Below, piece after piece: positions 18,173-26,518 of a stretch of DNA of 64,000 bases. Under the pieces are notes generated by a model, which saw only the letters and a program-made list of their open reading frames with translations, was not told the origin of the DNA and ran no database searches. Numbering within the stretch: position 1 is the stretch's first letter; every line of letters starts with the position of its first letter. The stretch is from positions 62,001 through 126,000 of the forward strand of contig JAJCYM010000043.1 in the NCBI GenBank assembly GCA_029262895.1. The letters run 5' to 3'. This DNA comes from Roseivirga sp. (GTDB taxonomy: Bacteria; Bacteroidota; Bacteroidia; Cytophagales; Cyclobacteriaceae). A program made the position numbers and the translations under genes.

Positions 18173-20860
18173 AACGAAAACCAAGTAACATTAAAACTCT
18201 CCGGCTTAGAACCCCTAATTGCGACACCCCAATCCAATTTTATCAATGTTGGAGAACGAACGAATGTAACGGGCTCATTGCGTTTTGCCAGACTGATTAA
18301 AGAAGACAAGTACGATGAAGCTTTATCGGTTGCACGTGATCAGGTTGAAGGCGGAGCACAAATTCTAGATGTCAATATGGATGAGGGAATGCTTGATGGT
18401 AAAGAAGCCATGGTACGGTTCCTCAATCTGATTGCGGCTGAGCCAGATATTGCCAGAATCCCCATTATGGTCGATTCATCAAAATGGGAGATCATTGAAG
18501 CGGGGTTGCAGTGTATTCAGGGTAAGGGTGTTGTGAATTCTATTTCTCTTAAGGAGGGTGAGGAAAAATTTATAGAACAGGCAAAAAAGGTCAAAAGATA
18601 CGGGGCTGCAGTGATTGTAATGGCTTTTGATGAAGACGGTCAGGCAGATAGCTATGAGCGTAGAATTGAGATTTGCGAGCGATCCTACAAAGTGCTCACT
18701 GAAATTGTCAATTTCCCTAAGGAAGACATCATTTTCGATCCGAATATATTTCCGGTAGCCACAGGTATTGAAGAGCATAACAACAATGCACTGGACTTTT
18801 TTAATGCAACACGATGGATCCGTCAGAATCTTCCGGGTGCTCATGTAAGTGGAGGCGTGTCCAATGTATCTTTTTCATTCCGAGGAAACAATCCGGTACG
18901 TGAAGCCATGCACTCCGCATTCCTTTATCATGCCATCAAAGAGGGAATGGATATGGGTATTGTGAACCCGGCCATGCTGGAGGTCTATGATGATATTCCT
19001 AAAGACTTACTGGATAGGGTTGAAGATGTTTTACTTAATCGTAGAGAAGACGCTACAGAGCGGTTGCTGGAGTTTGCCGAAACGGTCAAAGGCGAGGGTA
19101 AAAAACTAGTCAAGGATGATTCCTGGAGAAAGGAGTCGGTTGAAAAGCGATTAGAGCATGCCTTGGTTAAGGGAATCGTTGATCATATTGAAGAAGACAC
19201 TGAAGAAGCTAGGCAAAACTCTGAGAGGCCGTTGCATGTAATTGAAGGTCCTCTAATGGACGGTATGAATGTGGTGGGGGATTTGTTTGGAAGTGGTAAG
19301 ATGTTCTTGCCACAGGTAGTAAAAAGCGCCAGGGTGATGAAAAAGGCCGTTGCTCACTTATTGCCATACCTCGAAGCCGAAAAGGCTGCCAATGCCGACA
19401 CGAGTTCAGCGTCCAAGATATTGTTGGCAACTGTAAAGGGTGATGTCCATGATATCGGTAAGAATATCGTAGGGGTGGTCTTGGCTTGTAATAATTACGA
19501 CATTGTTGATATGGGTGTAATGGTACCCGCAGACAAAATCATCGATAAGGCTATTGAAGAGCAGGTTGATGCCATAGGACTAAGTGGACTAATCACACCT
19601 TCATTGGATGAGATGGTGACAGTAGCCAAGGAAATGGAGAGAAGAAAGATGAGCCTGCCTTTGCTCATTGGCGGAGCGACTACCTCACGTATCCACACGG
19701 CTGTCAAAATTGACCCAGTGTACTCAGGTTCGATAGTTCATGTTCTGGACGCCTCTAAAAGTGTGCCGGTGGCTGGTGAATTGATTAATAAGGAAACTTA
19801 TGACAATATTTTTTCGAGAACCAAGGACGAATACTCTAAACTTAGGGAGGATCATGCCAATCGAAAACAGATCAAAAATTACATTTCTTTCAATAATGCC
19901 AAGGCGAATCGGACTGTTGTTGATTGGTCGGTAAAGGAGATGGTTAAACCTACCATTCTGGGTAATCAGGCCTTTAAAGATTACCCCATTGATGAAATCA
20001 GGAAGTATATCGATTGGACACCTTTTTTTAGCACCTGGATGTTGAAAGGGAAGTATCCGGCCATTTTTGACAATGAGGTGGTGGGCGATGAGGCTAAGAA
20101 GCTCTTCGATGATGCTCAGGTTGTGTTGGATGAAATCATTGAGGAAAATCTGCTCTATGCCAATGGCGTGGTGGGGCTTTATCCGGCCAACGCGGTTGGA
20201 GAGGATGTTGAAGTATATACTGATGAATCACGCTCCGAAGTGCTTAAGACTTTCCACTTTTTAAGACAGCAGGGCAAAAAAGGGAGTGGCCTGCCTAATC
20301 TGTCCTTGGCCGACTTTGTAGCTCCAAAGAGTTCCGGGAAGAAGGATTATTTCGGAGGCTTTGCTGTAACAGCTGGAGTTGGAATTGAACCTTTGATAGA
20401 GAAGTACAAGCAAGATCATGATGACTACAATTCAATTATGATCAAAGCCGTTGCCGACCGTCTGGCGGAAGCCTTTGCCGAATTGCTGCATGAGAAAATT
20501 AGAAAAGACCTCTGGGGCTTTGCTAAAACCGAGAATTTGGATGATGAAGGCTTGATCAAAGAGAAGTATCAAGGTATTCGTCCGGCCCCGGGCTATCCGG
20601 CTTGCCCCGACCATACCGAAAAGGGCTTGCTTTTCGACCTGTTGGAAGTAGAAAAAAATACAGGAATCAGTCTTACTGAGTCCTATGCCATGTATCCGGC
20701 TGCAGCGGTAAGTGGATTCTACTTTATGCATGAAGAGTCAAAATACTTTGGCCTCGGAAAAATTGAAAAGGATCAGGTAGTGGATTATGCTGCCAGAAAA
20801 CAGATGGATGTAGAAGTGATAGAAAAATGGCTCGCTCCGAATTTGAGTTATGATGTGTAG
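18170..20860 (+). CDS. metH: methionine synthase, pterin/cobalamin/activation half
   Basis: This 896-residue protein carries the remaining three modules of cobalamin-dependent methionine synthase: the methyltetrahydrofolate-binding domain (about 1-300, with [12 protein letters not shown]), the cobalamin cap and Rossmann domain (about 320-555) and the SAM-binding reactivation domain (about 570-896, with [12 protein letters not shown]). The cobalamin motif is DVHDIG with the cobalt ligand at His427, followed by SGLI and GGATT. The ATG at 18170 falls within the preceding repeat array; an upstream start would add residues encoded by repeats. The TAG stop at 20858 lies inside the next array. Together with the 16749 gene it reconstitutes full MetH. 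Confidence 0.95.
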   Translation: MNENQVTLKLSGLEPLIATPQSNFINVGERTNVTGSLRFARLIKEDKYDEALSVARDQVEGGAQILDVNMDEGMLDGKEAMVRFLNLIAAEPDIARIPIMVDSSKWEIIEAGLQCIQGKGVVNSISLKEGEEKFIEQAKKVKRYGAAVIVMAFDEDGQADSYERRIEICERSYKVLTEIVNFPKEDIIFDPNIFPVATGIEEHNNNALDFFNATRWIRQNLPGAHVSGGVSNVSFSFRGNNPVREAMHSAFLYHAIKEGMDMGIVNPAMLEVYDDIPKDLLDRVEDVLLNRREDATERLLEFAETVKGEGKKLVKDDSWRKESVEKRLEHALVKGIVDHIEEDTEEARQNSERPLHVIEGPLMDGMNVVGDLFGSGKMFLPQVVKSARVMKKAVAHLLPYLEAEKAANADTSSASKILLATVKGDVHDIGKNIVGVVLACNNYDIVDMGVMVPADKIIDKAIEEQVDAIGLSGLITPSLDEMVTVAKEMERRKMSLPLLIGGATTSRIHTAVKIDPVYSGSIVHVLDASKSVPVAGELINKETYDNIFSRTKDEYSKLREDHANRKQIKNYISFNNAKANRTVVDWSVKEMVKPTILGNQAFKDYPIDEIRKYIDWTPFFSTWMLKGKYPAIFDNEVVGDEAKKLFDDAQVVLDEIIEENLLYANGVVGLYPANAVGEDVEVYTDESRSEVLKTFHFLRQQGKKGSGLPNLSLADFVAPKSSGKKDYFGGFAVTAGVGIEPLIEKYKQDHDDYNSIMIKAVADRLAEAFAELLHEKIRKDLWGFAKTENLDDEGLIKEKYQGIRPAPGYPACPDHTEKGLLFDLLEVEKNTGISLTESYAMYPAAAVSGFYFMHEESKYFGLGKIEKDQVVDYAARKQMDVEVIEKWLAPNLSYDV

Positions 20861-20910
20861 AAGTGTAGAAGTGTTGGAGTGTTGAAGTGTTGAAGTGTTG
20901 AGGTGCTAAG
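20855..20910 (+). repeat. 8-nt-period array flanking S23-like gene 2 (left)
   Basis: Seven consecutive 8-nt units: GTGTAGAA twice, GTGTTGGA, GTGTTGAA twice, GTGTTGAG and GTGCTAAG. The first unit contains the TAG stop of the metH C-terminal half. The complement of these units (CAACACTT type) makes up the array at 21338-21472 on the other side of the S23-like gene. Confidence 0.85.
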
Positions 20911-20943
20911 AGAGAGGATTTTGTGGAGTAAAAAAAAAGAGAT

Positions 20944-21318
20944 ATGACAAAGGTGACAAGGTTCGAAGATTTGAGATGCTGGCAGTTGGCGAGAAAATTG
21001 ACTTTTAGAATTTACTTAATGTGCAAAGAAGGAGAACTAGCAAGGGATTTTGACACTAAGTCACAATTCAAAAGAGCTGGCCTTTCAATAATGAATAACA
21101 TTTCTGAAGGTTTTGGTCGGTTCTCAGATAAGGACTTTTTAAGATTTCTGGATTATTCTGCCGCGTCATGCACGGAAGTAAAGAGTATGAGCTATGTACT
21201 CTTAGATGCAGAATATTTCAAAAAAGAAGTAATCGTTGAATTGCAAAATCAAATTGAAGAGACTAAGGCTACAGTACTTGCTTTGATGAAATATCTCAGG
21301 AACAGAGACAAAAACTAA
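20944..21318 (+). CDS. S23-type four-helix-bundle protein 2
   Basis: This is a second member of the 23S rRNA intervening-sequence protein family, 124 residues. It contains FEDLRCWQLARKL at the start, KSQFKRAGLSIMNNISEGFG in the middle, matching the family signature, and FLRFLDYSAASCTEVKS. It is charged, all-helical and cytoplasmic. The ATG at 20944 has a purine-rich AAAAAAAAGAG stretch just upstream. The gene lies between the metH C-terminal half and metF, framed by 8-nt-period arrays in inverted orientation, the same arrangement as gene 1 but with different repeat units. Two such insertions in one operon suggest that this cassette type enters junctions between genes. Confidence 0.9.
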   Translation: MTKVTRFEDLRCWQLARKLTFRIYLMCKEGELARDFDTKSQFKRAGLSIMNNISEGFGRFSDKDFLRFLDYSAASCTEVKSMSYVLLDAEYFKKEVIVELQNQIEETKATVLALMKYLRNRDKN

Positions 21319-21337
21319 AACTAAAACACATGTCCAA

Positions 21338-21472
21338 CCCAATACCTCAACACTTGTACACCCCAATACCTGAACACTTGTACATCCCAATACATCAACA
21401 CATGACCACCTCAACACATCGATACATAACCACCTCAACACATCAATACATAACCACCTCAATACTGAACCG
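21338..21472 (+). repeat. 24-bp tandem repeat (8-nt sub-period), right flank of S23-like gene 2
   Basis: Five 24-bp units lie end to end at 21338-21361, 21362-21385, 21386-21409, 21410-21433 and 21434-21457, followed by a partial unit to 21472. Each unit has three 8-nt subunits such as CAATACCT, CAACACTT and GTACACCC. Units 1 and 2 differ at two positions, and 4 and 5 at one. The sub-units are the reverse complement of the GTGTTGAA units at 20855-20910. The ATG of metF follows immediately at 21473. Confidence 0.92.
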
Positions 21473-22426
21473 ATGAAAATCTCAGACCATATAAAAAACG
21501 CCAAAGGCAAAACTCTCTTCAGCTTTGAAATTCTGCCACCGGTAAAAGGTGAAAGTGTTCAGAGCATATTTGATGCTATTGATCCGTTGATGGAATTCAA
21601 GCCACCTTTTATTGACGTGACCTATCATAGGGAAGAGTATGTTTATAAGAAACGTGAGAATGGACTTTTAGAGAAGGTTTCCACGCGCAAACGGCCAGGT
21701 ACTGTTGGTATTTGTGCTGCCATGATTAACAAGTATGGGGTCGATGCTGTTCCACATATCATATGCGGAGGCTTTTCAAAAGAAGAGACAGAGAATGCCC
21801 TTATAGATCTTGATTTTCTCGGCATTGATAATGTATTGGTGTTAAGGGGAGATGCCATTAAATCAGAGGCACGCTTCGAGCCTGATCCAAATGGTCACTC
21901 TTACGCTAGCGAATTACTGGAGCAAGTTCTGGATTTAAATGCAGGCAAGTACTTGCACGAAGAGGTTAGCCGAAACGAAACCGATTTCTGCATTGGCATA
22001 GCTGGTTATCCTGAAAAGCACTTTGAAGCACCGAGTTTAAAATCCGACCTGAAATACCTTAAAATGAAGGTAGATATGGGAGCGGAGTATATTGTCACGC
22101 AGATGTTCTTCGATAATCAGAAGTACTTTGATTTTGTGGAGAAATGTAGAGAGATAGGCATCAATGTGCCCATCATTCCCGGTTTGAAACCTATCACAGG
22201 CTTAAAACAAATGAACGTGTTACCAAGCATTTTCCATGTTGATCTTCCGGATGATCTCGTAGATGAGTTAGACAAATGCGCTGATAACAAATCGGCCCGT
22301 GAAGTTGGCATTGAATGGGCCATACAGCAATCCAAAGAGCTCAAGGAAGCCGGTGTACCTTGTCTACACTATTATACCATGAGCAAGTCCCAAGTGACCA
22401 GGAGAATTGCCGAAGCTTTGTTTTGA
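21473..22426 (+). CDS. metF: 5,10-methylenetetrahydrofolate reductase
   Basis: This flavoenzyme reduces methylenetetrahydrofolate to methyltetrahydrofolate, the methyl donor for MetH encoded just upstream. The 317-residue protein is a TIM barrel with the family's FSFEILPP start (catalytic Glu in this segment), PPFIDVTYH, the DNVLVLRGD strand, IGIAGYPEKH and QMFFDNQKYFDF. The ATG follows directly on a tandem repeat array, leaving no conventional leader, so translation may depend on coupling to the upstream genes or on an accessible repeat region. It is the last gene of the SAM-I-controlled operon and converges on the LytTR regulator. Confidence 0.95.
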   Translation: MKISDHIKNAKGKTLFSFEILPPVKGESVQSIFDAIDPLMEFKPPFIDVTYHREEYVYKKRENGLLEKVSTRKRPGTVGICAAMINKYGVDAVPHIICGGFSKEETENALIDLDFLGIDNVLVLRGDAIKSEARFEPDPNGHSYASELLEQVLDLNAGKYLHEEVSRNETDFCIGIAGYPEKHFEAPSLKSDLKYLKMKVDMGAEYIVTQMFFDNQKYFDFVEKCREIGINVPIIPGLKPITGLKQMNVLPSIFHVDLPDDLVDELDKCADNKSAREVGIEWAIQQSKELKEAGVPCLHYYTMSKSQVTRRIAEALF

Positions 22427-22462
22427 TATCTTATTGAAAGACCTGGAGTTAATTAGCCTCGA

Positions 22463-23248
22463 TTAAGCCTCGTTTAATTCCAATTTTCTTGTCTTGATGT
22501 GTGCTAAATACTTCTTTGAAACAGGAATCACTTCTAATACTCCGCCCAGCTCCAGAGTTCCCACTTTACTGTTATAGGAGAATTTCACAACTCTGTTCAG
22601 ATTAACCAAAAAGGAGCGCTGACACCTCACAATAGAATTATCTTGAATTTGATTTTCAAAAAATGTGAGACTACCCCGCAGAAGTATGCGCTTGCAAATC
22701 CCGTCCTTTTCAATGACAATGGATGAATAGTTGTCCTGACTTTTCACATAAAGTAGTTCTTCGGAATTCAGATTTAGATGGTCTCTACCGTTTTCAGAGA
22801 GCAGCCGAATTTTCACCTGAGAACTGCGCCCATGCCGCAAACTGCTGGCAATGATCAGTGCTAAGAAGGGAAAAATTGATAGCGTGGCAGTTCTATAAAT
22901 TGTGCCACCTAAATCAATCCAGCTCAGAGAAGATCCCAGAGCTATTTTAAAAGCATGATTTGCCACCCCAACGCCAAGCACGATAAAAAGGTACCACATG
23001 AGTTTAATGTGCAACAGATCAGGATTGAGGATAGTGAAGACTATCGGCCGAAGAAAGTATTCGAATAGAAAGTAGACTAAAGAAGCTACAAATCCATATC
23101 CCAGTATAGCAATGATAAGAACAGGATCACCATTATGCATGATTTTGCCAAAGGGTTGGAATACCAACAAGAAAATTCCGGAATAAAGGGCCAGGCCTAA
23201 CCCTACCCACGGGACAATTCTTCTTTTGACTAATCTGATATTCATCAT
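22463..23248 (-). CDS. membrane-anchored LytTR-domain transcription regulator
   Basis: This 261-residue protein has about four N-terminal transmembrane helices (roughly 12-30, 43-65, 82-102 and 118-137), then a short charged linker and a LytTR DNA-binding domain (about 155-255). The latter is recognisable by NSEELLYVKSQDNYSSIVI, RGSLTFFENQI, IVRCQRSFLVNLNRV and a final PVSKKYLAHIK. It probably senses a membrane signal directly, because no histidine kinase or receiver is adjacent. It diverges from the two genes at 23408-24522, whose shared regulatory region carries repeated motifs suited to LytTR binding, so these are its likely targets. The tandem ATGs at 23248 and 23245 leave one residue of uncertainty. 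Confidence 0.88.
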   Translation of the reverse strand: MMNIRLVKRRIVPWVGLGLALYSGIFLLVFQPFGKIMHNGDPVLIIAILGYGFVASLVYFLFEYFLRPIVFTILNPDLLHIKLMWYLFIVLGVGVANHAFKIALGSSLSWIDLGGTIYRTATLSIFPFLALIIASSLRHGRSSQVKIRLLSENGRDHLNLNSEELLYVKSQDNYSSIVIEKDGICKRILLRGSLTFFENQIQDNSIVRCQRSFLVNLNRVVKFSYNSKVGTLELGGVLEVIPVSKKYLAHIKTRKLELNEA

Positions 23249-23270
23249 TTGTTCTTATTACGAACGAACG

Positions 23271-23336
23271 ACTTCTGAGGATATCGGTTTGTCATAACAT
23301 CCCTTCATTGGAAAGAACATCCCAAATCTCAGAAGT
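23271..23336. promoter_or_regulatory. direct and inverted repeats in LytTR divergent region
   Basis: ACTTCTGAG at 23271-23279 and CTCAGAAGT at 23328-23336 are perfect 9-bp inverted repeats 48 bp apart. Between them AACATCCC occurs twice, at 23296 and 23316, exactly 20 bp apart. LytTR proteins usually bind two direct repeats about two helical turns apart, so the AACATCCC pair is a good candidate site. The region lies between the LytTR gene and the genes it diverges from. Confidence 0.5.
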
Positions 23337-23407
23337 TCTTTTTCAGCAGCTCAGTATATCAATAGTTTCATCCTCAACAAATGTTCAATTCTTAAAATAT
23401 TTACAAT

Positions 23408-23872
23408 ATGAAATCAAAAAAATTATTAGTTCTGCTGGTCTTCCTGTTAATGCCACTGGCTGGTTATAGCCAATCTCATCATTTCGATGATGTAAGAAAC
23501 ACACTGACCGAAGCACTGAAAAATCAAGATGCCGAAAAGGCTACTTCTGTATATACTAAGGATGGAGTACAACTACCTCCCGATCAAGACGAATTGGTTG
23601 GAGTAGAAGCCATACAAAAAGGTTATGAATCATTCTTTCAGTCTGTAACATCGGCCAGCCTCATGCTGACGCCTACCGCGGCTTGGGTTGATGGTGACTT
23701 TGGAGTAGAAAGGGGTGTTTACACCATGGAAGTGAAGACAAAGAGTGGTTTGCTAGCGAAGATTAAAGCAAGGTATATCATGGTGCTTAAGAGGTTAAAT
23801 GAAACCTGGAGGATCAAGTATAGTATGCTGAATAACAAAGAAATGACCACCTCTAAACTACAGGACAAATGA
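23408..23872 (+). CDS. secreted SnoaL/DUF4440-like protein
   Basis: This 154-residue protein has a cleavable signal peptide (KKLLVLLVFLLMPLAGYSQ, cleavage about residue 21). A small alpha+beta domain of the NTF2/SnoaL type follows, with VRNTLTEALKNQDAEKATSVYTKDG at its start and YIMVLKRLNETWRIKYSMLN at its end. This is the DUF4440 or SgcJ-like pattern. Such domains bind small ligands or act as accessory folds, and no catalytic residue can be named. It overlaps the membrane-protein gene downstream by 4 bp (ATGA), so the pair is co-translated and probably controlled by the divergent LytTR regulator. Confidence 0.82.
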   Translation: MKSKKLLVLLVFLLMPLAGYSQSHHFDDVRNTLTEALKNQDAEKATSVYTKDGVQLPPDQDELVGVEAIQKGYESFFQSVTSASLMLTPTAAWVDGDFGVERGVYTMEVKTKSGLLAKIKARYIMVLKRLNETWRIKYSMLNNKEMTTSKLQDK

Positions 23873-24522
23873 CTAAACTTGAACAAAACTTGAACTATAG
23901 AATGATCCGCGTTGGCTGTTGGGTTGGCATTGTCGGTGCATTATTATACCTGGGAATTTTAAGTTTACCGTTTCCTGACAAAGTAGTACAGATCATCGCC
24001 ATTTTTCTAGGCCCAATACAAATCATCAATAGTCTTGGGGTCTATTATTACATAAGGAAAAATGAAGAAACCATATACGCTCGATATGGACTCCTGTTTA
24101 ATGTTATTGGGGCCACCCTATTTACCACGATGGTCATTACTCAATTTTCTGTTGTTGCTTTTGTACAGGATTTCAGGGTAGATTATCCTGAACTTAAAGA
24201 TGCGCTGAGAGCCTCTTCTGGTTTGGGAAATATTATACAGTTAGGACTAGATATTACCTTTGATACTTTCATTTCGCTCGGCACTGCCTTCCTTGCACTG
24301 GGCTTGACCTATGTTTCCAGGTTCCCTGCGTGGTTGGGAATAACAGGCTTGTTCATCAGCGCTGCAGGATTATCTCTGAACCTTTTCACCTTCCCATATC
24401 CACCGGCAGAATCTGGATATTTTGACCCAGGGCCGTTCTACGGTCTATTCGTTTTGATAATTAGTATTATCATTTTGATTAAAACCGGAAAGCCAGGAGT
24501 AAGAGAGCTCGTCAGGGCATAA
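23869..24522 (+). CDS. DUF4386-like integral membrane protein
   Basis: This 217-residue protein is very hydrophobic, with about six transmembrane helices: roughly 14-32, 37-57, 71-92, 119-140, 148-170 and 185-207. Short loops contain NEETIYARYG and the helix-breaking FPYPPAESG. The layout resembles DUF4386 proteins, which are membrane proteins of unknown function. Its start codon overlaps the stop of the secreted SnoaL-like gene, which points to a joint role at the envelope. Its neighbour LytTR gene is divergent. A paired hairpin region follows its stop. Confidence 0.78.
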   Translation: MTKLEQNLNYRMIRVGCWVGIVGALLYLGILSLPFPDKVVQIIAIFLGPIQIINSLGVYYYIRKNEETIYARYGLLFNVIGATLFTTMVITQFSVVAFVQDFRVDYPELKDALRASSGLGNIIQLGLDITFDTFISLGTAFLALGLTYVSRFPAWLGITGLFISAAGLSLNLFTFPYPPAESGYFDPGPFYGLFVLIISIIILIKTGKPGVRELVRA

Positions 24523-24540
24523 TACGAATTTGCAAGATTT

Positions 24541-24570
24541 CCAGGGATGCTTGTTGGCCAACATCCCAGG
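24541..24570 (+). terminator. hairpin downstream of the membrane-protein gene
   Basis: CCAGGGATG (24541-24549) pairs with CATCCCAGG (24562-24570) with one mismatch, and TTGG/CCAA can extend the stem within the loop. It starts 19 bp after the stop and is followed by a pyrimidine-rich CCTCTCTTT run, which fits an intrinsic terminator on the plus strand. Confidence 0.5.
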
Positions 24571-24608
24571 GGATTCCTCTCTTTAAGTGCTTATCGTTTA
24601 ACAGCAAT

Positions 24609-24627
24609 TGAGGCTTAAGAGGCCTCA
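24609..24627 (-). terminator. small hairpin downstream of nucleoside hydrolase
   Basis: TGAGGC (24609-24614) and GCCTCA (24622-24627) form a 6-bp stem 24 bp beyond the stop of the minus-strand nucleoside hydrolase. It is weak and without a clear U-tract, so it is only a possible terminator for the convergent gene pair. Confidence 0.3.
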
Positions 24628-24650
24628 CTTATGATGAATAAGCATGGACC

Positions 24651-25673
24651 CTAGCGCTTAAATTGTTCTAGAACATAACTGTAAAAACCATCCGGATCGA
24701 TCAAATCAAATACAACGGACACATCTCTACCCGCACTATCATCTTCAAATAGAGTACCCTGCCAGTAGTCTTCTGTCACTATCGATAGTTTCATTGGAGA
24801 AGGCTTAGCAAAAAACTCAGGATGTGGGATGTAGGAGGTGGTAACCACATCCCACATGTCATAGAAAGATTCGTCCGCCACAATCTCATAACTTTGGTAG
24901 GCAAGATTTGAATACTTGTATTTCGATCCCTGAAAGGACAAATCGGCCATAAAGCCAGCCGTAATGGCTGCCTGATCGGTCACATCCAGTGGAAATAAAA
25001 CAATAGGAAAGGATGTGTTTTCAAAAATCCATTTGATGGCATGTGGGTCGCAGAAGGCATTCCATTCCGCCTTTGGGTTAGCTAGTTCAGCTGGTATGGT
25101 GGTGGGATCAAGGTTTCCGGCCACGTTGATGGCACCGCCCATCCATATTAACCGCCTAATGGCACCTGCATACTCCGGATTCTTCTCCAGTACATTTCTT
25201 AGGGTAGTCATAGGGCAGTTGACCAGCATGGTGATCTGCTCTTTATTGTCCAATGCTTTTTTAAGTTCACTAGCCATAAGTGCGTCTCCATCCGGATAAG
25301 CCGGCCAATCGGGATTGTTTTCAATGTCTTTCAGGCATTCGATGTTGTTTTCCTTAATACAATCACCTCGATAAACCCAGGGAAAAGGATTCCATTGCCG
25401 CGCATCACTGAGAGTAATCGGGTTTTCTGTCTGATCAATCTCCAGATACTCCTGAATCTTCCATTGGGCTTGCATGGCGTAGTTATAAATGCAATCCGCA
25501 TTCATAATTACTGATCCGAGATAATCCACGTTATTCATGGTTGTAAGCAGGACAGCCGCCATGAATTCATCGATTGCGGCATCGTGGTTAAAGAGGACTT
25601 TTTCTTTTGATGAAGGTGCTGAGTTCATTTTTCGTTTATATTTTTGATCGGGTTGAATATAAGTTTTAGTCAT
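24651..25673 (-). CDS. nucleoside hydrolase (IunH/RihA-type)
   Basis: This 340-residue protein belongs to the inosine-uridine-preferring nucleoside hydrolase family, which cleaves the N-glycosidic bond of ribonucleosides with a calcium-bound water. The usual N-terminal DTDPGxDD calcium site appears here as FNHDAAIDE, retaining Asp31 and Asp35. The MLVNCPMTTLRNVLE segment, the WMGGAINVAGN strand and the NAFCDPHAIKWIF motif are also typical. No signal peptide is seen, so it is probably cytoplasmic. The first Asp of the calcium site is replaced by Asn-His, which is a departure from the best-studied enzymes and may reflect another substrate. It stands alone, convergent with the DUF4386-like gene. 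Confidence 0.85.
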   Translation of the reverse strand: MTKTYIQPDQKYKRKMNSAPSSKEKVLFNHDAAIDEFMAAVLLTTMNNVDYLGSVIMNADCIYNYAMQAQWKIQEYLEIDQTENPITLSDARQWNPFPWVYRGDCIKENNIECLKDIENNPDWPAYPDGDALMASELKKALDNKEQITMLVNCPMTTLRNVLEKNPEYAGAIRRLIWMGGAINVAGNLDPTTIPAELANPKAEWNAFCDPHAIKWIFENTSFPIVLFPLDVTDQAAITAGFMADLSFQGSKYKYSNLAYQSYEIVADESFYDMWDVVTTSYIPHPEFFAKPSPMKLSIVTEDYWQGTLFEDDSAGRDVSVVFDLIDPDGFYSYVLEQFKR

Positions 25674-25781
25674 GCTAATACCTATATAAAATTGTGATAT
25701 TAGAATAATTTTAACTTGTATTTAGGTATGTCATCCTAGACATTGTGTGCAAAAATCCGGACTATAGAAGTTTGCTCTAGT

Positions 25782-25799
25782 ATACGGCAAAAGCCGTAT
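25782..25799. other. perfect 7-bp hairpin in a divergent promoter region
   Basis: ATACGGC (25782-25788), AAAA and GCCGTAT (25793-25799) form a compact stem in the 241-bp gap between the divergent nucleoside hydrolase and the secreted protein at 25915. It could be an operator or a leader hairpin; nothing else distinguishes these uses. The rest of the gap is AT-rich and holds no gene. Confidence 0.3.
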
Positions 25800-25914
25800 T
25801 GAAATCTCTGAAGAAAGCACTTACATTTCAATGATACCGGCATACAACTTTGATAGTTGATGTTTCAATCTTTTTTGTCATAAACTTCACAAGTAGAGTT
25901 AACCACAATACATT

Positions 25915-26406
25915 ATGATCAACTTCATAAGATTTTCAATACTCATGTTTCTGGTACTGCCTATGATGTGTGCAGCTCAGGAAGAGTACAAATCAGAAGT
26001 TGCTGGATTCTCGATCAAATTCCCCAAAAAACCCTACGAAAAAGTTGGGACGAATTCAACGGAGGTCATTTATGAAGATAGCGAGAGTGGCCTTGTTTAT
26101 ATAGCCTCCTTCAAACCAACCTCACAACAAAAAATGTCAGGAGATGAGCTAGTCGCTTATGCCAAAGCAAAGTTAACCGAAGATGCACCTAACAGCATAA
26201 CTTCAATCAAAGCAAACATGGTTAGTGGAGAAGAATCTGTGAGGATTACTATGATGGCCGACTACCAGCAATATCAAATATACTACAGACTTGATTATTT
26301 GGTGATCAATGGATTTGAACTTTCATTTGTCCTTATGAGTTCAGAGGACAATATTTCCTTTGAAGCACTCAATAGTTTTGAATCAAGCTTAAAATTCGTC
26401 AAATGA
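25915..26406 (+). CDS. secreted hypothetical protein
   Basis: This 163-residue protein has a signal peptide (hydrophobic about 5-20, ending MMCAAQ). The mature part begins with YKSEVAGFSIKFPKKP, a beta-rich start often seen in small Bacteroidota periplasmic proteins of the PsbP-like or DUF type. The C-terminus is LNSFESSLKFVK, where a one-turn helix closes such folds. I cannot assign a function. Its TGA stop overlaps the ATG of a very short signal-peptide-only frame at 26403, which suggests that the next gene of this operon was lost. Confidence 0.75.
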   Translation: MINFIRFSILMFLVLPMMCAAQEEYKSEVAGFSIKFPKKPYEKVGTNSTEVIYEDSESGLVYIASFKPTSQQKMSGDELVAYAKAKLTEDAPNSITSIKANMVSGEESVRITMMADYQQYQIYYRLDYLVINGFELSFVLMSSEDNISFEALNSFESSLKFVK

Positions 26407-26483
26407 CTGGCCTACCAGGATCTTTACTTCTCGTATTTCTGTGCTCAATACCCTTCTGCTTGTCTGCACAGAAACTTCACTAA
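26403..26483 (+). pseudogene. signal-peptide-only remnant
   Basis: A 26-residue frame overlaps the preceding stop (ATGA). It encodes a convincing signal peptide, MTGLPGSLLLVFLCSIPFCL followed by SAQ, and stops six residues later (QKLH and a TAA). A signal peptide with no mature protein suggests a truncated secreted protein. The sequence after the stop has no continuation in any frame that I could recognise. Confidence 0.4.
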
Positions 26484-26518
26484 TTTAAATGGGGCTTTTG
26501 TGAGCTCATTAGCTGAAG

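Noticed and set aside
16749-20860. metH as a broken gene interrupted by an insertion
   Set aside because: Both halves have complete domains and functional motifs, and split MetH proteins are known in Bacteroidota, so the gene is functional in two parts; only the junction is altered by repeats.
21338-21472. Possible CRISPR array (24-bp repeats)
   Set aside because: The units are head to tail without unique spacers, and no cas gene lies nearby. It is a plain tandem repeat.
21202-21510. Minus-strand frame with repeated VLRWLCID-type segments
   Set aside because: It is merely the antisense translation of the 24-bp tandem repeat.
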